In this document: positions 23,204-31,731 of the stretch, one piece after another
How positions within the stretch are numbered: the first letter of the stretch is position 1
Layout of the letters: the number at the start of each line of letters is the position of its first letter
From: Spyradocola sp050942925
Lineage (GTDB): Bacteria > Bacillota > Clostridia > Christensenellales > UBA1750
DNA: 64,000 nt
Reading direction: 5' to 3'
Assembly: GCA_050942925.1 (NCBI GenBank)
Contig: JBMNOF010000003.1
Coordinates: 1 to 64,000 of the forward strand
Translations under genes and position numbers: made by a program
Notes under the pieces: model-generated
Databases searched by the model: none
What the model was told of the DNA's origin: nothing
Seen by the model: the letters and a program-made list of their open reading frames with translations, nothing else

Positions 23204-25870
23204 TCACATCGTGCGGTAGCCCGGGGCGCCGTTGCCATGCAGGTGCGCGTCCGCGCAATAGAGGTAGTTGCGGGATACGCCATCATCGAAGGCTGACTTG
23301 ACGATCTGCAGGAACAGGAGGCGCGCCTTGTTCATGTCGCCGCTCTCGTAGGCGGCAAGCGCCTGCACGAACTGCGGCTGGATCGTCTCCTTGAGCTTGA
23401 GCAGCGCATAGGGATCGCCGTCGTACACGTCGTAGAGCGTGAGCTTTCTTCCGCCGTCAAAGTATTCGCCAATGCAGCGCATCCGGTAGAGAGCGGAATC
23501 CCGCACGACGTCCTGCGTGCAAAGGATGTAGACGGAACTCGGGCGCTGCAGGGCGCCCAGGCGCTCCGACATCGACACCACGTCCGAAACCACCGCCGGG
23601 GCCATGCGCTTTTCGTCGCCGATGATGCCCAGCATTACGTCTCCGCCGCAGAGCACCAGCCGCACGTCCACCGCGCACATCCCCTGCGCCTTGCGGTCCG
23701 CATCCAGGACCTCGGCGGCTTCGCGGATGCGCAGGGCCGCGCGCAGCGCGTCGTCGCTGCGCGCAAAGACCGCGATGAAGCTGTCCGCGCCAAAGTCGTA
23801 GATCGTGCCGGCGTTTTCCGTCACGACCGGGGACAAGTGCTCGATGACGTTGTTGATGTTGCGGAACAACTCCTTTGTGGAGTGGCTCACGCGCGCGTCG
23901 GCGAACGTGAAGTGCATCCGCAGCAGCGTCATTTCCTTCTCCACGCTCGAGGACTTGCCCACCTTTTCGATGCTCGTCTCGCCCAGGAGCTGCACGAGGT
24001 TTTCCGGAACAAACCGGTAATAGGACCGGGACACGTCCTCCAGGCGCTTGGTGTTGTCGCGGATCTTGTGCGCCATGGCCGTGAAGGCATGGGCGAGGTT
24101 TTCGACCTCGTCGCCGGAGGTGACGTTGATGGTGACGTCGTAGTTTCCGGCGCTGACCGCGTCCACGCCGCGCCGCAGCCGCTGCAGCGAGCGCACCGTG
24201 AGGCTTTCCACGGCGAGCAATGCGGCAAACAGCACCGCGCACGCCGCGACCAGGAAGATTTGAATCCTTGTAAACAGCTGGGTCAGGGAGGCGCCCACGT
24301 TTTCCGCGTTCATGCCCGCCACGACCACCAGGTTTTCCCCGGCAGAGATCAGCGCGTACATGTTCTCTCCCAACGGGTCGCGCACGCGAACCAGCACCTC
24401 CGTGCCGGAGAGCGCACGCTCCATGGCGGAATTCAAGTCCGCGCCCAAGGGAATGGCGTTGCAGGTCACGCCGCTGACGTCGCTCTCATTGGTGGCTTCC
24501 AGCCTCTTTGTGCTGCCGTCCAAGCGGAGGAGGCTGAAGTACACCGGGATCTCCTCGCCGTCCGAGCCCAGCACGGAGATCTGGGCGCTGCGCACGGCCT
24601 GCCCGCGGCTCTCCTCGTCCAATCCCTGCACCTCCGCGGCGAGCACGCGGCCCGCGGTGCTCACCTGGTGCTCATACTGCACCGTCATGGCGCTCTCCAT
24701 CTGCGGCAAAAGGATGAACTGCAAGAGCACGTAGACCAGAATGATCAGCGAAATGCCGATGAGCACTGCCTGGCGGACCAGGACCGCCACGCGCATCTTG
24801 AGCACGTTGCAGTAGATGTCCCAGATGAGCACCGTCAGCAGCAGCGCGCCAAGGAGAATCGCCACGGCCACGAGCTTGCCCGTGTCAAAGCTGGACCTGC
24901 GCGCGGCCGGGCTTGCGGTCATGCGCGACTCGCTGCCCGTATAGACCACATAGTTGTCGTCATAGAGCATGCCGGCCAGCTGTCCGCGCGCGCCAACGGC
25001 CACCTCGGCAAAGTCCGAGAACACGCGCCCGCCGTCCAGATCCATCTCTCCCGAGACGATCGTCGAAACGCTGTCCTGCGCGAGGTTGACCTGGCCCACG
25101 CCGCCCGTCTGCGCGTCCAGATAGTAAAACGTGTTTCCGCTGCCATGGTACATGCGGAAGGTCTGCACCCTTCCCACGGACAGCACTTCCATGCGCGCGC
25201 CGTCTGCGGTCGAAAGGCGCAGCACCCCGTCCGCATTTGCCGCGACCAGGCGGCCCTCGGTCGTCACGTACATGGCCGTGATCTCGTCCCCCACGTTCAC
25301 GTTGGCGACCGTCGTCACGGACCCATCCGACTTTTCGTGGGCGAGGATTTCGGCTTGGCCCTCGTTGAGGTAGGCGAAGTAGACGCGGTCGTCGTTCTCG
25401 CTCATGGCGGCGAACATGGCGCTTGCGCGCGGGGCGCGGACCCCCTCGGGGACGATGGTGCGGTCGAGCGGCGTGCCATAGAGCGAGCCGTTTTCATCCA
25501 GCGCCACCAGGACCGCGCGCAGGGCCTGCCGGTTGACCATGTCCATCTCAAAGCCCGCGACATAGATGTAATTGTCGCTCGTGACATAGATGTTCTGCAC
25601 GACGAAGCGATCCGCGTCCGTCAAAACGGGCAGCTCCTCGTCCACGATGAGGTTGCCCTGGTCGTCCACCTTGACGATGTGGTTGACGCCGCCGACGTTT
25701 TCGATGTAGTAGACGATGCCGTTCTCATCCATGGAGAGGGCGTATTGATTTCCCGCCGTCTCCTCGTCGGTCTGCCCGACGACGGCGCTGTACAGGTAGT
25801 CCCCCAGCGTCGTGATGACGCATGTCAACACGCACAAGAGGATCAGCAAGAATGCGCCAACTTTTTTCAC
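23204..25870 (-). CDS. Membrane sensor with HAMP and degenerate class III cyclase domain
   Basis: An 888-residue protein. Residues 5-30 are a signal anchor. Residues ~40-330 form a propeller-like outside domain. Further membrane helices flank a second outside domain (about 415-560). A HAMP segment (residues ~580-640: LRRGVDAVSAGNYDVTI) follows, then an adenylate/guanylate cyclase fold with VPENLVQLLGE and IGDEKRM. In active enzymes the first metal-binding aspartate lies in FSDIRGFT; here the same place reads LRMHFTFA, so it is missing. The second aspartate (GADSFIAVF) is kept. It is probably a pseudo-cyclase that binds nucleotides or signals by contact. Start is GTG after GAGGAGGG. Confidence 0.8.
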   Translation of the reverse strand: MKKVGAFLLILLCVLTCVITTLGDYLYSAVVGQTDEETAGNQYALSMDENGIVYYIENVGGVNHIVKVDDQGNLIVDEELPVLTDADRFVVQNIYVTSDNYIYVAGFEMDMVNRQALRAVLVALDENGSLYGTPLDRTIVPEGVRAPRASAMFAAMSENDDRVYFAYLNEGQAEILAHEKSDGSVTTVANVNVGDEITAMYVTTEGRLVAANADGVLRLSTADGARMEVLSVGRVQTFRMYHGSGNTFYYLDAQTGGVGQVNLAQDSVSTIVSGEMDLDGGRVFSDFAEVAVGARGQLAGMLYDDNYVVYTGSESRMTASPAARRSSFDTGKLVAVAILLGALLLTVLIWDIYCNVLKMRVAVLVRQAVLIGISLIILVYVLLQFILLPQMESAMTVQYEHQVSTAGRVLAAEVQGLDEESRGQAVRSAQISVLGSDGEEIPVYFSLLRLDGSTKRLEATNESDVSGVTCNAIPLGADLNSAMERALSGTEVLVRVRDPLGENMYALISAGENLVVVAGMNAENVGASLTQLFTRIQIFLVAACAVLFAALLAVESLTVRSLQRLRRGVDAVSAGNYDVTINVTSGDEVENLAHAFTAMAHKIRDNTKRLEDVSRSYYRFVPENLVQLLGETSIEKVGKSSSVEKEMTLLRMHFTFADARVSHSTKELFRNINNVIEHLSPVVTENAGTIYDFGADSFIAVFARSDDALRAALRIREAAEVLDADRKAQGMCAVDVRLVLCGGDVMLGIIGDEKRMAPAVVSDVVSMSERLGALQRPSSVYILCTQDVVRDSALYRMRCIGEYFDGGRKLTLYDVYDGDPYALLKLKETIQPQFVQALAAYESGDMNKARLLFLQIVKSAFDDGVSRNYLYCADAHLHGNGAPGYRTM

Positions 25871-25941
25871 GGCCTATTCCCTCCTCGTCTGCGCCGGCGC
25901 GCGCGGCGCTCCGGGCTTTGGGATCAATTCGTTTCTGCAGG

Positions 25942-26724
25942 TCAAAGCGCCTCCTCGCGCAAGCGCTTTTTCCTTGCGCGCTCCTCCTTGCGGCGCTTGC
26001 GCCAGCGGCGGAAGGACCGCCTCAGGAACCGAATGAGCTTTTCCAGCAACCTTCCGCGCTTCCTGTCCTCCTCCATCTTGGGCAGCAACTCGCGCCAGGC
26101 CGAATACAGCGCGCTCACCGACGCATACCCGCCGGCAGCTGCGCGGTCCAAAAAGTCGATCTGTTCGTCCGTCGCGCGCCAGGGTCTGCGCAGCACGCGT
26201 TCCAGCATCGGGGAAAGCGCCCCCGGGACGCCGCCTCCCTGGGCCTTTTCCTCCCCGGCCACGGGCGGGAGGATGCAGTTGATGCAGACGCGGTTGTTCT
26301 TCCGCTGCACGGCCACATTCTCCGGCTGAAGCACGGCCGAGAGCAGCCGCGCCGGCATGGACGCGCACTCCAGCGCGCCGTGCAGAAGGCTTTCGGCAAA
26401 GGTTTCGCGCTCCTCAGCCGAAAGGGAGCCGCCGCGCTGGGGAAACACGTCCTCAAACGGCTCGCCCTCGTGCAGGGCAAATACGGCGGTAAAGCGGCCG
26501 TCCTCCGTATAGACGCGAACGAAATCCGGGCACACTTCCGAATCCATGCCGTAGAACATGGGCACCATCTGCCGGACCGCGTCCGGGCCGAAATAGATGT
26601 TGAGCAATACCTGCGGCCGTGTGGAGACCTCGATGTCCAGGGCCGAATACGCCTCGTATCCCTCCGCCTCGTGCAGGCGGCGGATGAGCTTGTACCGCCC
26701 CACTCCTGCCATGTTCGTGCGCAT
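25942..26724 (-). CDS. Pseudokinase-like protein
   Basis: A 260-residue protein that looks like a small, degenerate Ser/Thr protein kinase. RYKLIRRLHEAEGYEAYSAL resembles the N-lobe start. At the catalytic loop the usual HRDLKPENV reads SAVLQPENV, so His, Arg, Asp and Lys are gone while PEN remains. No DFG motif follows; INCILPP stands in its place. The C-terminal 50 residues are extremely basic (RRSFRRWRKRRKEERARK). Catalysis is unlikely. It may be a scaffold, perhaps binding nucleic acid or acidic lipid through the basic tail. It is placed between the appendage-like gene and the pseudo-cyclase. Confidence 0.62.
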   Translation of the reverse strand: MRTNMAGVGRYKLIRRLHEAEGYEAYSALDIEVSTRPQVLLNIYFGPDAVRQMVPMFYGMDSEVCPDFVRVYTEDGRFTAVFALHEGEPFEDVFPQRGGSLSAEERETFAESLLHGALECASMPARLLSAVLQPENVAVQRKNNRVCINCILPPVAGEEKAQGGGVPGALSPMLERVLRRPWRATDEQIDFLDRAAAGGYASVSALYSAWRELLPKMEEDRKRGRLLEKLIRFLRRSFRRWRKRRKEERARKKRLREEAL

Positions 26725-26746
26725 CTCCCGCTTACTCCTTTACTGC

Positions 26747-28522
26747 TTACTCCTCCACGATGACAAAGGCGCTGACCTTGACCTCCGGGTTATAGCGGCT
26801 CGCCGCGACGATCTCGTAGGTGCCGCGTTCATCCGGTGCCTGGTAGAGGCCGTTTTGATCGATGGACCCGCCGTTCTTGTCCTTGACGGACCAGATCACC
26901 TCGCGGTCGTCGCAGCCGTAGACCGCGGCCTTGAGGTGCAGGCGCCCGCGCGCGGGCACGCGCTGCACTTCCGGCACGATGCGGACCGAGACGCTCTCCT
27001 CTTTCTTGACCGCGCTCAAATCGCGCGTGACCTTAGAGGCATAGTAGCGCACGCGCAACACCGAGCCCTCGACATTGTCCAGCAGCCAAACGCCGACCTT
27101 AAAGGTGCCCTTTTCCGGGTAGAGGATGGCTGCGGTCTGCACCTGCGGTGCGGCGGTGGCGCGGGACTTGAACACCTCGCGGTTGCCGAAGAACTGCGCC
27201 TTCTCCCCCGCCTCCTCAAACTCCACCGCAAGGCGGATGTCCACATTTCCAAGCCCCAGATTGTGGGGGATTTCTTCGGAGATGTAGCGCGCGTTGACGC
27301 GCAGGCCGCTGGACATGGGGATCTCCACCACGCCGGAAGAGGTGGCGTAGTCATAATCCTGCGCGCGCGGAATGCCGAACTTAAAGTGCAGGGACTGGGT
27401 CGCGTGGCTGTAGCGGGCCTGCGCCTCGGGATTCTGCCAGCTCTTGAGGGTTTCGACCTCGCTGGTGACGTTGAGGGGGGCAAGGCCTTCGCCGGAGGAC
27501 TGGCCCTCGGCGCGGCGCAGGCGCTGGTCAAAGGGCAGCGCGGTCACCGACCCGATCATGGTCATCGCGCCCGCGGGCAGAAGCTGGATCTTGGCCAAAT
27601 ACATCGGCAGGTCGTCCGCCTGCATACGGGTGCGAAGGTTGTCCTTGACGCTGCGGAAAGCGCGCAGCTCCTCCTCGCTGCCGCAGATCTGGGCCTTGGC
27701 GGGCAGGCGCAGGGCGATCTGCTCGCTGGTGTCGCCCAGGCGCACGTTGAGCAGACCACCGTTCGGCGCGAGCTCGGCGGAAACGCCCGCCAGGTTCGCC
27801 GCGTGCAGGTTGACCTCCAGCGTCCGGATGTGGCGCTGCTCCAGCGGGTTTTCCTTGAAGCTGTAGGAGATGTGCGCATCCCCGCCCTCTCCGGTGAAGA
27901 ACTCGCTCTCCAGGGACAGGTCCAGCGACACAGGCGTGGTGACGGAGGACTTGAGCACCAGGAGCCGCGCCGAAAAATCCTCGTCCGCCAGCACGGCCTG
28001 CGGCATGGCAAAGGCCACCGTCAAGTCCTTGCTCTGGTAGAGGAGGCTCACATTCTCATAGCCCGACGCCGTCAGCAGCCGTGGGATATCCGGCTCCTCC
28101 ACATCCAGGTACAGGCGGTAGCTCTCCTCGGTCTTGTTGAACTGGTTCTCCTGCGCCTCGGCCGCCACGACGCCGACGGGCTCCGCCTCGTGCTCCTCGT
28201 ACTTCAGGCACAGATAGCACTGGGGCGCGCTTCCCAGCTTGTCATATCCTTCCAGCATCTGGAGTCGCCGCACCACGGGCGCGTCGACCACGATCTCCCG
28301 GCCCAGGTAGTCCAGCGCCAGGCCGCTTTCCACAAGGAGGGTATAGTCGTCCGCCTGCGTAACCCCCAGGCCGCACACGACCCCTGCGCCGAGAACCGCG
28401 CGGTTGATCAGGCGGCGCTTGTTGTTCATATAGGTTTGTTCCAGCTCAAAGTCGCGCACGGTCAGGAGTTTGCCGTAGAAGTAGCGGTTGCGCTCCAGCG
28501 GAAAAATGCTTGCGTTCTTCAA
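26747..28522 (-). CDS. CIS appendage/baseplate-associated protein with Ig-like C-terminus
   Basis: A 591-residue protein starting with NRYFYGKLLTVRDFELEQ, a motif recurrent at the N-terminus of proteins found next to CIS baseplate genes, then NKRRLINRAVLGAGVVCGL. The middle 350 residues are beta-rich and unrecognised. The last ~90 residues look like a bacterial immunoglobulin-like domain (GRLHLKAAVYGCDDREVIWS, then IDQNGLYQAPDERGTYEIVA). It follows tail protein I, so a fibre-attachment or appendage role fits. The start codon is TTG, which overlaps the TGA of the previous gene as TTGA, after GGAGGGGA. Confidence 0.7.
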   Translation of the reverse strand: MKNASIFPLERNRYFYGKLLTVRDFELEQTYMNNKRRLINRAVLGAGVVCGLGVTQADDYTLLVESGLALDYLGREIVVDAPVVRRLQMLEGYDKLGSAPQCYLCLKYEEHEAEPVGVVAAEAQENQFNKTEESYRLYLDVEEPDIPRLLTASGYENVSLLYQSKDLTVAFAMPQAVLADEDFSARLLVLKSSVTTPVSLDLSLESEFFTGEGGDAHISYSFKENPLEQRHIRTLEVNLHAANLAGVSAELAPNGGLLNVRLGDTSEQIALRLPAKAQICGSEEELRAFRSVKDNLRTRMQADDLPMYLAKIQLLPAGAMTMIGSVTALPFDQRLRRAEGQSSGEGLAPLNVTSEVETLKSWQNPEAQARYSHATQSLHFKFGIPRAQDYDYATSSGVVEIPMSSGLRVNARYISEEIPHNLGLGNVDIRLAVEFEEAGEKAQFFGNREVFKSRATAAPQVQTAAILYPEKGTFKVGVWLLDNVEGSVLRVRYYASKVTRDLSAVKKEESVSVRIVPEVQRVPARGRLHLKAAVYGCDDREVIWSVKDKNGGSIDQNGLYQAPDERGTYEIVAASRYNPEVKVSAFVIVEE

Positions 28523-29637
28523 TTCTGTTCCCCTCCAATCACGGTGTCGTACTGAATGGCGGCCTTGCGGTCAATCGCCGCGCCGGTGTGGCCGGAGATG
28601 ACGGAGTTGACGCCGAGATAGGTGTGCGTGTCCAGGTACACGCTGTCCTTGAGCGGCACGAGCTCCGCCTCCGTGTCCGCCGGGATGACCTGGGAGATCT
28701 TGTTGAGGAATTCCTTTGCCGCTTCCTGGGAGGGGAAGCAGCTCTCCGGCAGCAGGATGTGGAAGACGTTCTCCTGCGTGCCGAACAGGCGCGTATAGAG
28801 CGCGGCGTCCTTGCCGCTCTTCTGCATGGGCTCGACCTGGAAGTGCTCCACGAGGAACGGCCGGTGCCCGGTCATGCGCGCAATGCGCTTTTTGAGGCCT
28901 TCAGGCGTCTGGGCGCGCTCATAGTCTCCCACTGCGCCGCGCACGATGGACCGCAGCGTCTCGTCGCTTGCCTCGCTCTCGTTGACCCCCACCCAGGAGG
29001 CCAGGTATTGCAGCATTTCGCCGCCCTGCTTGTCAAAGTCGAGGTTCTCCTCGAAGTGGTCGATTCTCTCCTCCAGATCCTTGACCATCGCGTCAAAGAT
29101 CGACAGGTATCGAAACAGGAATCCGTCCCTGTCGCTGCGGGCATAGACCGCGGGCAGGTAGTCCAGCATGTGGTCGCCGGAAAGGCGCGCGCGCACGGCC
29201 CGCAGAACGGGCGGCGGTCCGCCTGTTAGGACAATTTCGATCTTCAGGTACAAATACCTTCCCCGAAGGCCCAACAGAACGTCCCGTCCGTCTACAAACC
29301 CCGTGGTATAGAGGGGATCTGCCTGGCCCGCCTTGACGCTCGGGGAGACAAAGGGGTCCCGGAGGTACTCGCCCAGGGACATCCCCTCCTCCGGCAGGAT
29401 GTCGTTGTCCGCCGCAAACGCGGCCACGCGCACCATGCCCTCGAAATCGTCTATGTCCAGCGTAAGGCGCGTCCACGCAAAGTCCCGCCTGCCCGAGTCC
29501 AGCCGGGGAAGGTAGGCGCAGCCCCGCGCAATGCCCTCGGCGCTGCGCAGGGTCAAGCCCTCGCCCTCGGGGCGGAGGTTCACGAGCAATCCGCCCGTAA
29601 AATCGCTCCTGCGGTTGATGACAAGATAGGTATCCAT
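28519..29637 (-). CDS. Phage tail protein I-like baseplate protein
   Basis: A 372-residue protein. The first ~150 residues are a beta domain. From about residue 155 it matches the CIS form of phage tail protein I (TIGR02242-like): LDYLPAVYARSDRDGFLFRY, SIFDAMVKDLEERIDHFEEN, then LQYLASWVGV and GLKKRIARMTGH. In contractile tails this protein joins the baseplate wedge to fibres. It follows the second wedge protein by 11 bases. ATG has GAGGGGAGGAG upstream. Confidence 0.85.
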   Translation of the reverse strand: MDTYLVINRRSDFTGGLLVNLRPEGEGLTLRSAEGIARGCAYLPRLDSGRRDFAWTRLTLDIDDFEGMVRVAAFAADNDILPEEGMSLGEYLRDPFVSPSVKAGQADPLYTTGFVDGRDVLLGLRGRYLYLKIEIVLTGGPPPVLRAVRARLSGDHMLDYLPAVYARSDRDGFLFRYLSIFDAMVKDLEERIDHFEENLDFDKQGGEMLQYLASWVGVNESEASDETLRSIVRGAVGDYERAQTPEGLKKRIARMTGHRPFLVEHFQVEPMQKSGKDAALYTRLFGTQENVFHILLPESCFPSQEAAKEFLNKISQVIPADTEAELVPLKDSVYLDTHTYLGVNSVISGHTGAAIDRKAAIQYDTVIGGEQN

Positions 29638-29648
29638 GGCTCCTCCCC

Positions 29649-31700
29649 TCAGCGGTACACCTCAAGCGCGCCGAGCTCCGGCAGCGCGTGCGGCGGCAGG
29701 ACGATGTCCCCCGCCGGTGTGCGGCCCGCCCGCGCACTTTCGGCCGTCATGAGCAGTGACTTGACTCCCAACACGCCGCGGACCTGGCCGATGGCCCCCG
29801 CGATCTCCCCTTCGGTGATGCGCTCGCCCAGGCGCCAACCGGTTTCGTCGCTGGCAAAGCAGCCCTCCACGGCGCGGCGGATGCCCGCCTCCACGTCCTG
29901 CGCGCCCACGCGGGTGAGCACCGTGACGCTGATGTGAATGCGGATGTAGAGCGGCGCCACCGCCTTGACCCGCGTGCAGACGGGCCGCACCGCCTCCAGC
30001 TGCGCCTGCACCTTTTGCAGGAAATCCGCATCCGGCAGGGGCCGGGGGCCGGTGCTGTAGGGCAGCACCGCAACCGTCACGCAGCGGTCTGCGCCCAGGG
30101 GCCGGTCGGGGTCGTAGCCCGCGATGGCGCCCGCCTGCATGACGCGCAGGCCCGGTGTGCGCTTGGCAAAGGCCGCATAGTCCGCCTCCGTCACCGCGCG
30201 GGAGGGTTCCCGGAGGCGGCGCATGAGCCGCGCGCGCACCGCCTGTGCGCTCTCCCGGTCCTGCCCCTCCTGAAAGTCGCCGGCGCGCACCGTGATTTCC
30301 GTCCCGTTCACCTGCAGGTTCTTGGCCGCCGGGAAGTGCCCCTGGCCGCCCATCGTCAGCGAAAAGTCCGCCAACAGCAGCGCGTCCTGCCCGCGCGGCG
30401 CGACCTCGCCGCGCTCGTTGTCCCCGAACAGGAAGGCGCCCTGCTCGGGATCGTAGGAAAAGCAGCGGTCAAACGGGGTCAGGGCGTTGAGGTCCGGCGC
30501 GTACGTCCACTCGACATACCGGTCCCCGCCCGGGGTGCGCGCCTTGCCCAGGATGCGGACCGCGCCCACGTCCGGGACCTGCCCATCCACGGGCAGGGGC
30601 CAGGCGAACCCGCTCTGCCCCTCTCCGTCGGACGTCAAGTGCGGCGCCATCCATTCCTCATAGAAGATTGCGCGCAGGTTCGGCTCGCCGTCCTCGGCCG
30701 GGTCAAAGGGCAGCTCCGCCTCGACGGTCTCCGCCGCATAGCGGATCTGCTCCACCGCGCGCCAGCCGTGCGCGTCCCGCGCCAGAAGGAAGCACTTTCC
30801 CTGCTTTTCCAGCACGCCGCGCCGTGGAATGCGCGCCTGTCGGCCTTCCGCAAAGAAATCGCCGCTGCGGACCAGCGTCTTTCTCTGCGTGGCCTGGGCA
30901 AAGGCGGCGCACACGTCCTGAATCTGCGGCTCCTCCTCGCAGCCGGGGCGCTCCTGCGAAATGCGGACCCAGGTCCGCACCCCGCGGCCCAGGGGATCTG
31001 TTTCCCCCTCCGCCGAGGCGTCCAGCGCGAGCACACCGGTCTTGGACAGGGCGCACGTGCCGTCCTGCAGGACCGGCAGCTCCGCGCCCGATCCGCCAAA
31101 GACGCGGATCTTCCGGCCGGCCGTTTCCCCCGGCGCAAAGGGATTGCGGGGGACGGGGTACTCGTCCGCCACCGTCAGGAGGAGCGAAAGCGGTCCCGGC
31201 CCGCCGCTGCGCGCAAGGCCGATCCAAAGGTCTGCCCCGCCGTGGAAGGCGCGGATCTTCATCTGGTCGCGGAGGATGAGCTCGGTGATGTCGGTGACAT
31301 CCTCTCCCCGCTGCAGGAGCAGGGCCTCGACGCGGTCGCCGCCGACGCGCGCATCCTCGTCAAAGGTAAAGGTGGCCCCGCCCGGCGCGGAGATCTCGTC
31401 TCCCGCCGTGATCTGGAACTCGCCGGCCAGGTTCAGGAAGCAAACCGTGGCCCGTGCAGGCGCAATGTCCCTGCGCTCCATGCCCAGCAGCTTGAGGTAC
31501 ATGTTCATCGCCCGCTCCGTCGGGCAGTTCAGGTGGTATTGCTGCATTTCCTTGTACCAGCTGAAGAGCTCAAGGAGCGTGATGCCGGGGTCATGGGCGT
31601 TGTGGTCCGTCCACTCGGGAAAGACCGTCGGAATGGACTTGACCGCCTCCTCCACGATCTCGGCAAAGGTCTGGTCGTCCAGGTTTTCGGTGCGGAGCAT
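29649..31700 (-). CDS. Baseplate wedge protein (gpJ/gp6-like), second copy
   Basis: A 683-residue protein. The N-terminus (FAEIVEEAVKSIPTVFPEWT, then HNAHDPGITLLELFSWYKEM) is diagnostic of CIS baseplate assembly proteins of the gpJ/gp6 family. The C-terminal third has the family's beta-alpha segment (PLYIRIHISVTVLTR). It forms, with the larger protein at 31732-34683, the two wedge subunits seen as Afp11 and Afp12 in related systems. The ATG follows GCGAGGTG, 31 bases after the previous stop. Confidence 0.88.
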   Translation of the reverse strand: MLRTENLDDQTFAEIVEEAVKSIPTVFPEWTDHNAHDPGITLLELFSWYKEMQQYHLNCPTERAMNMYLKLLGMERRDIAPARATVCFLNLAGEFQITAGDEISAPGGATFTFDEDARVGGDRVEALLLQRGEDVTDITELILRDQMKIRAFHGGADLWIGLARSGGPGPLSLLLTVADEYPVPRNPFAPGETAGRKIRVFGGSGAELPVLQDGTCALSKTGVLALDASAEGETDPLGRGVRTWVRISQERPGCEEEPQIQDVCAAFAQATQRKTLVRSGDFFAEGRQARIPRRGVLEKQGKCFLLARDAHGWRAVEQIRYAAETVEAELPFDPAEDGEPNLRAIFYEEWMAPHLTSDGEGQSGFAWPLPVDGQVPDVGAVRILGKARTPGGDRYVEWTYAPDLNALTPFDRCFSYDPEQGAFLFGDNERGEVAPRGQDALLLADFSLTMGGQGHFPAAKNLQVNGTEITVRAGDFQEGQDRESAQAVRARLMRRLREPSRAVTEADYAAFAKRTPGLRVMQAGAIAGYDPDRPLGADRCVTVAVLPYSTGPRPLPDADFLQKVQAQLEAVRPVCTRVKAVAPLYIRIHISVTVLTRVGAQDVEAGIRRAVEGCFASDETGWRLGERITEGEIAGAIGQVRGVLGVKSLLMTAESARAGRTPAGDIVLPPHALPELGALEVYR

Positions 31701-31731
31701 GGGCTCACCTCGCTTTTCTTACCGCATTGCG

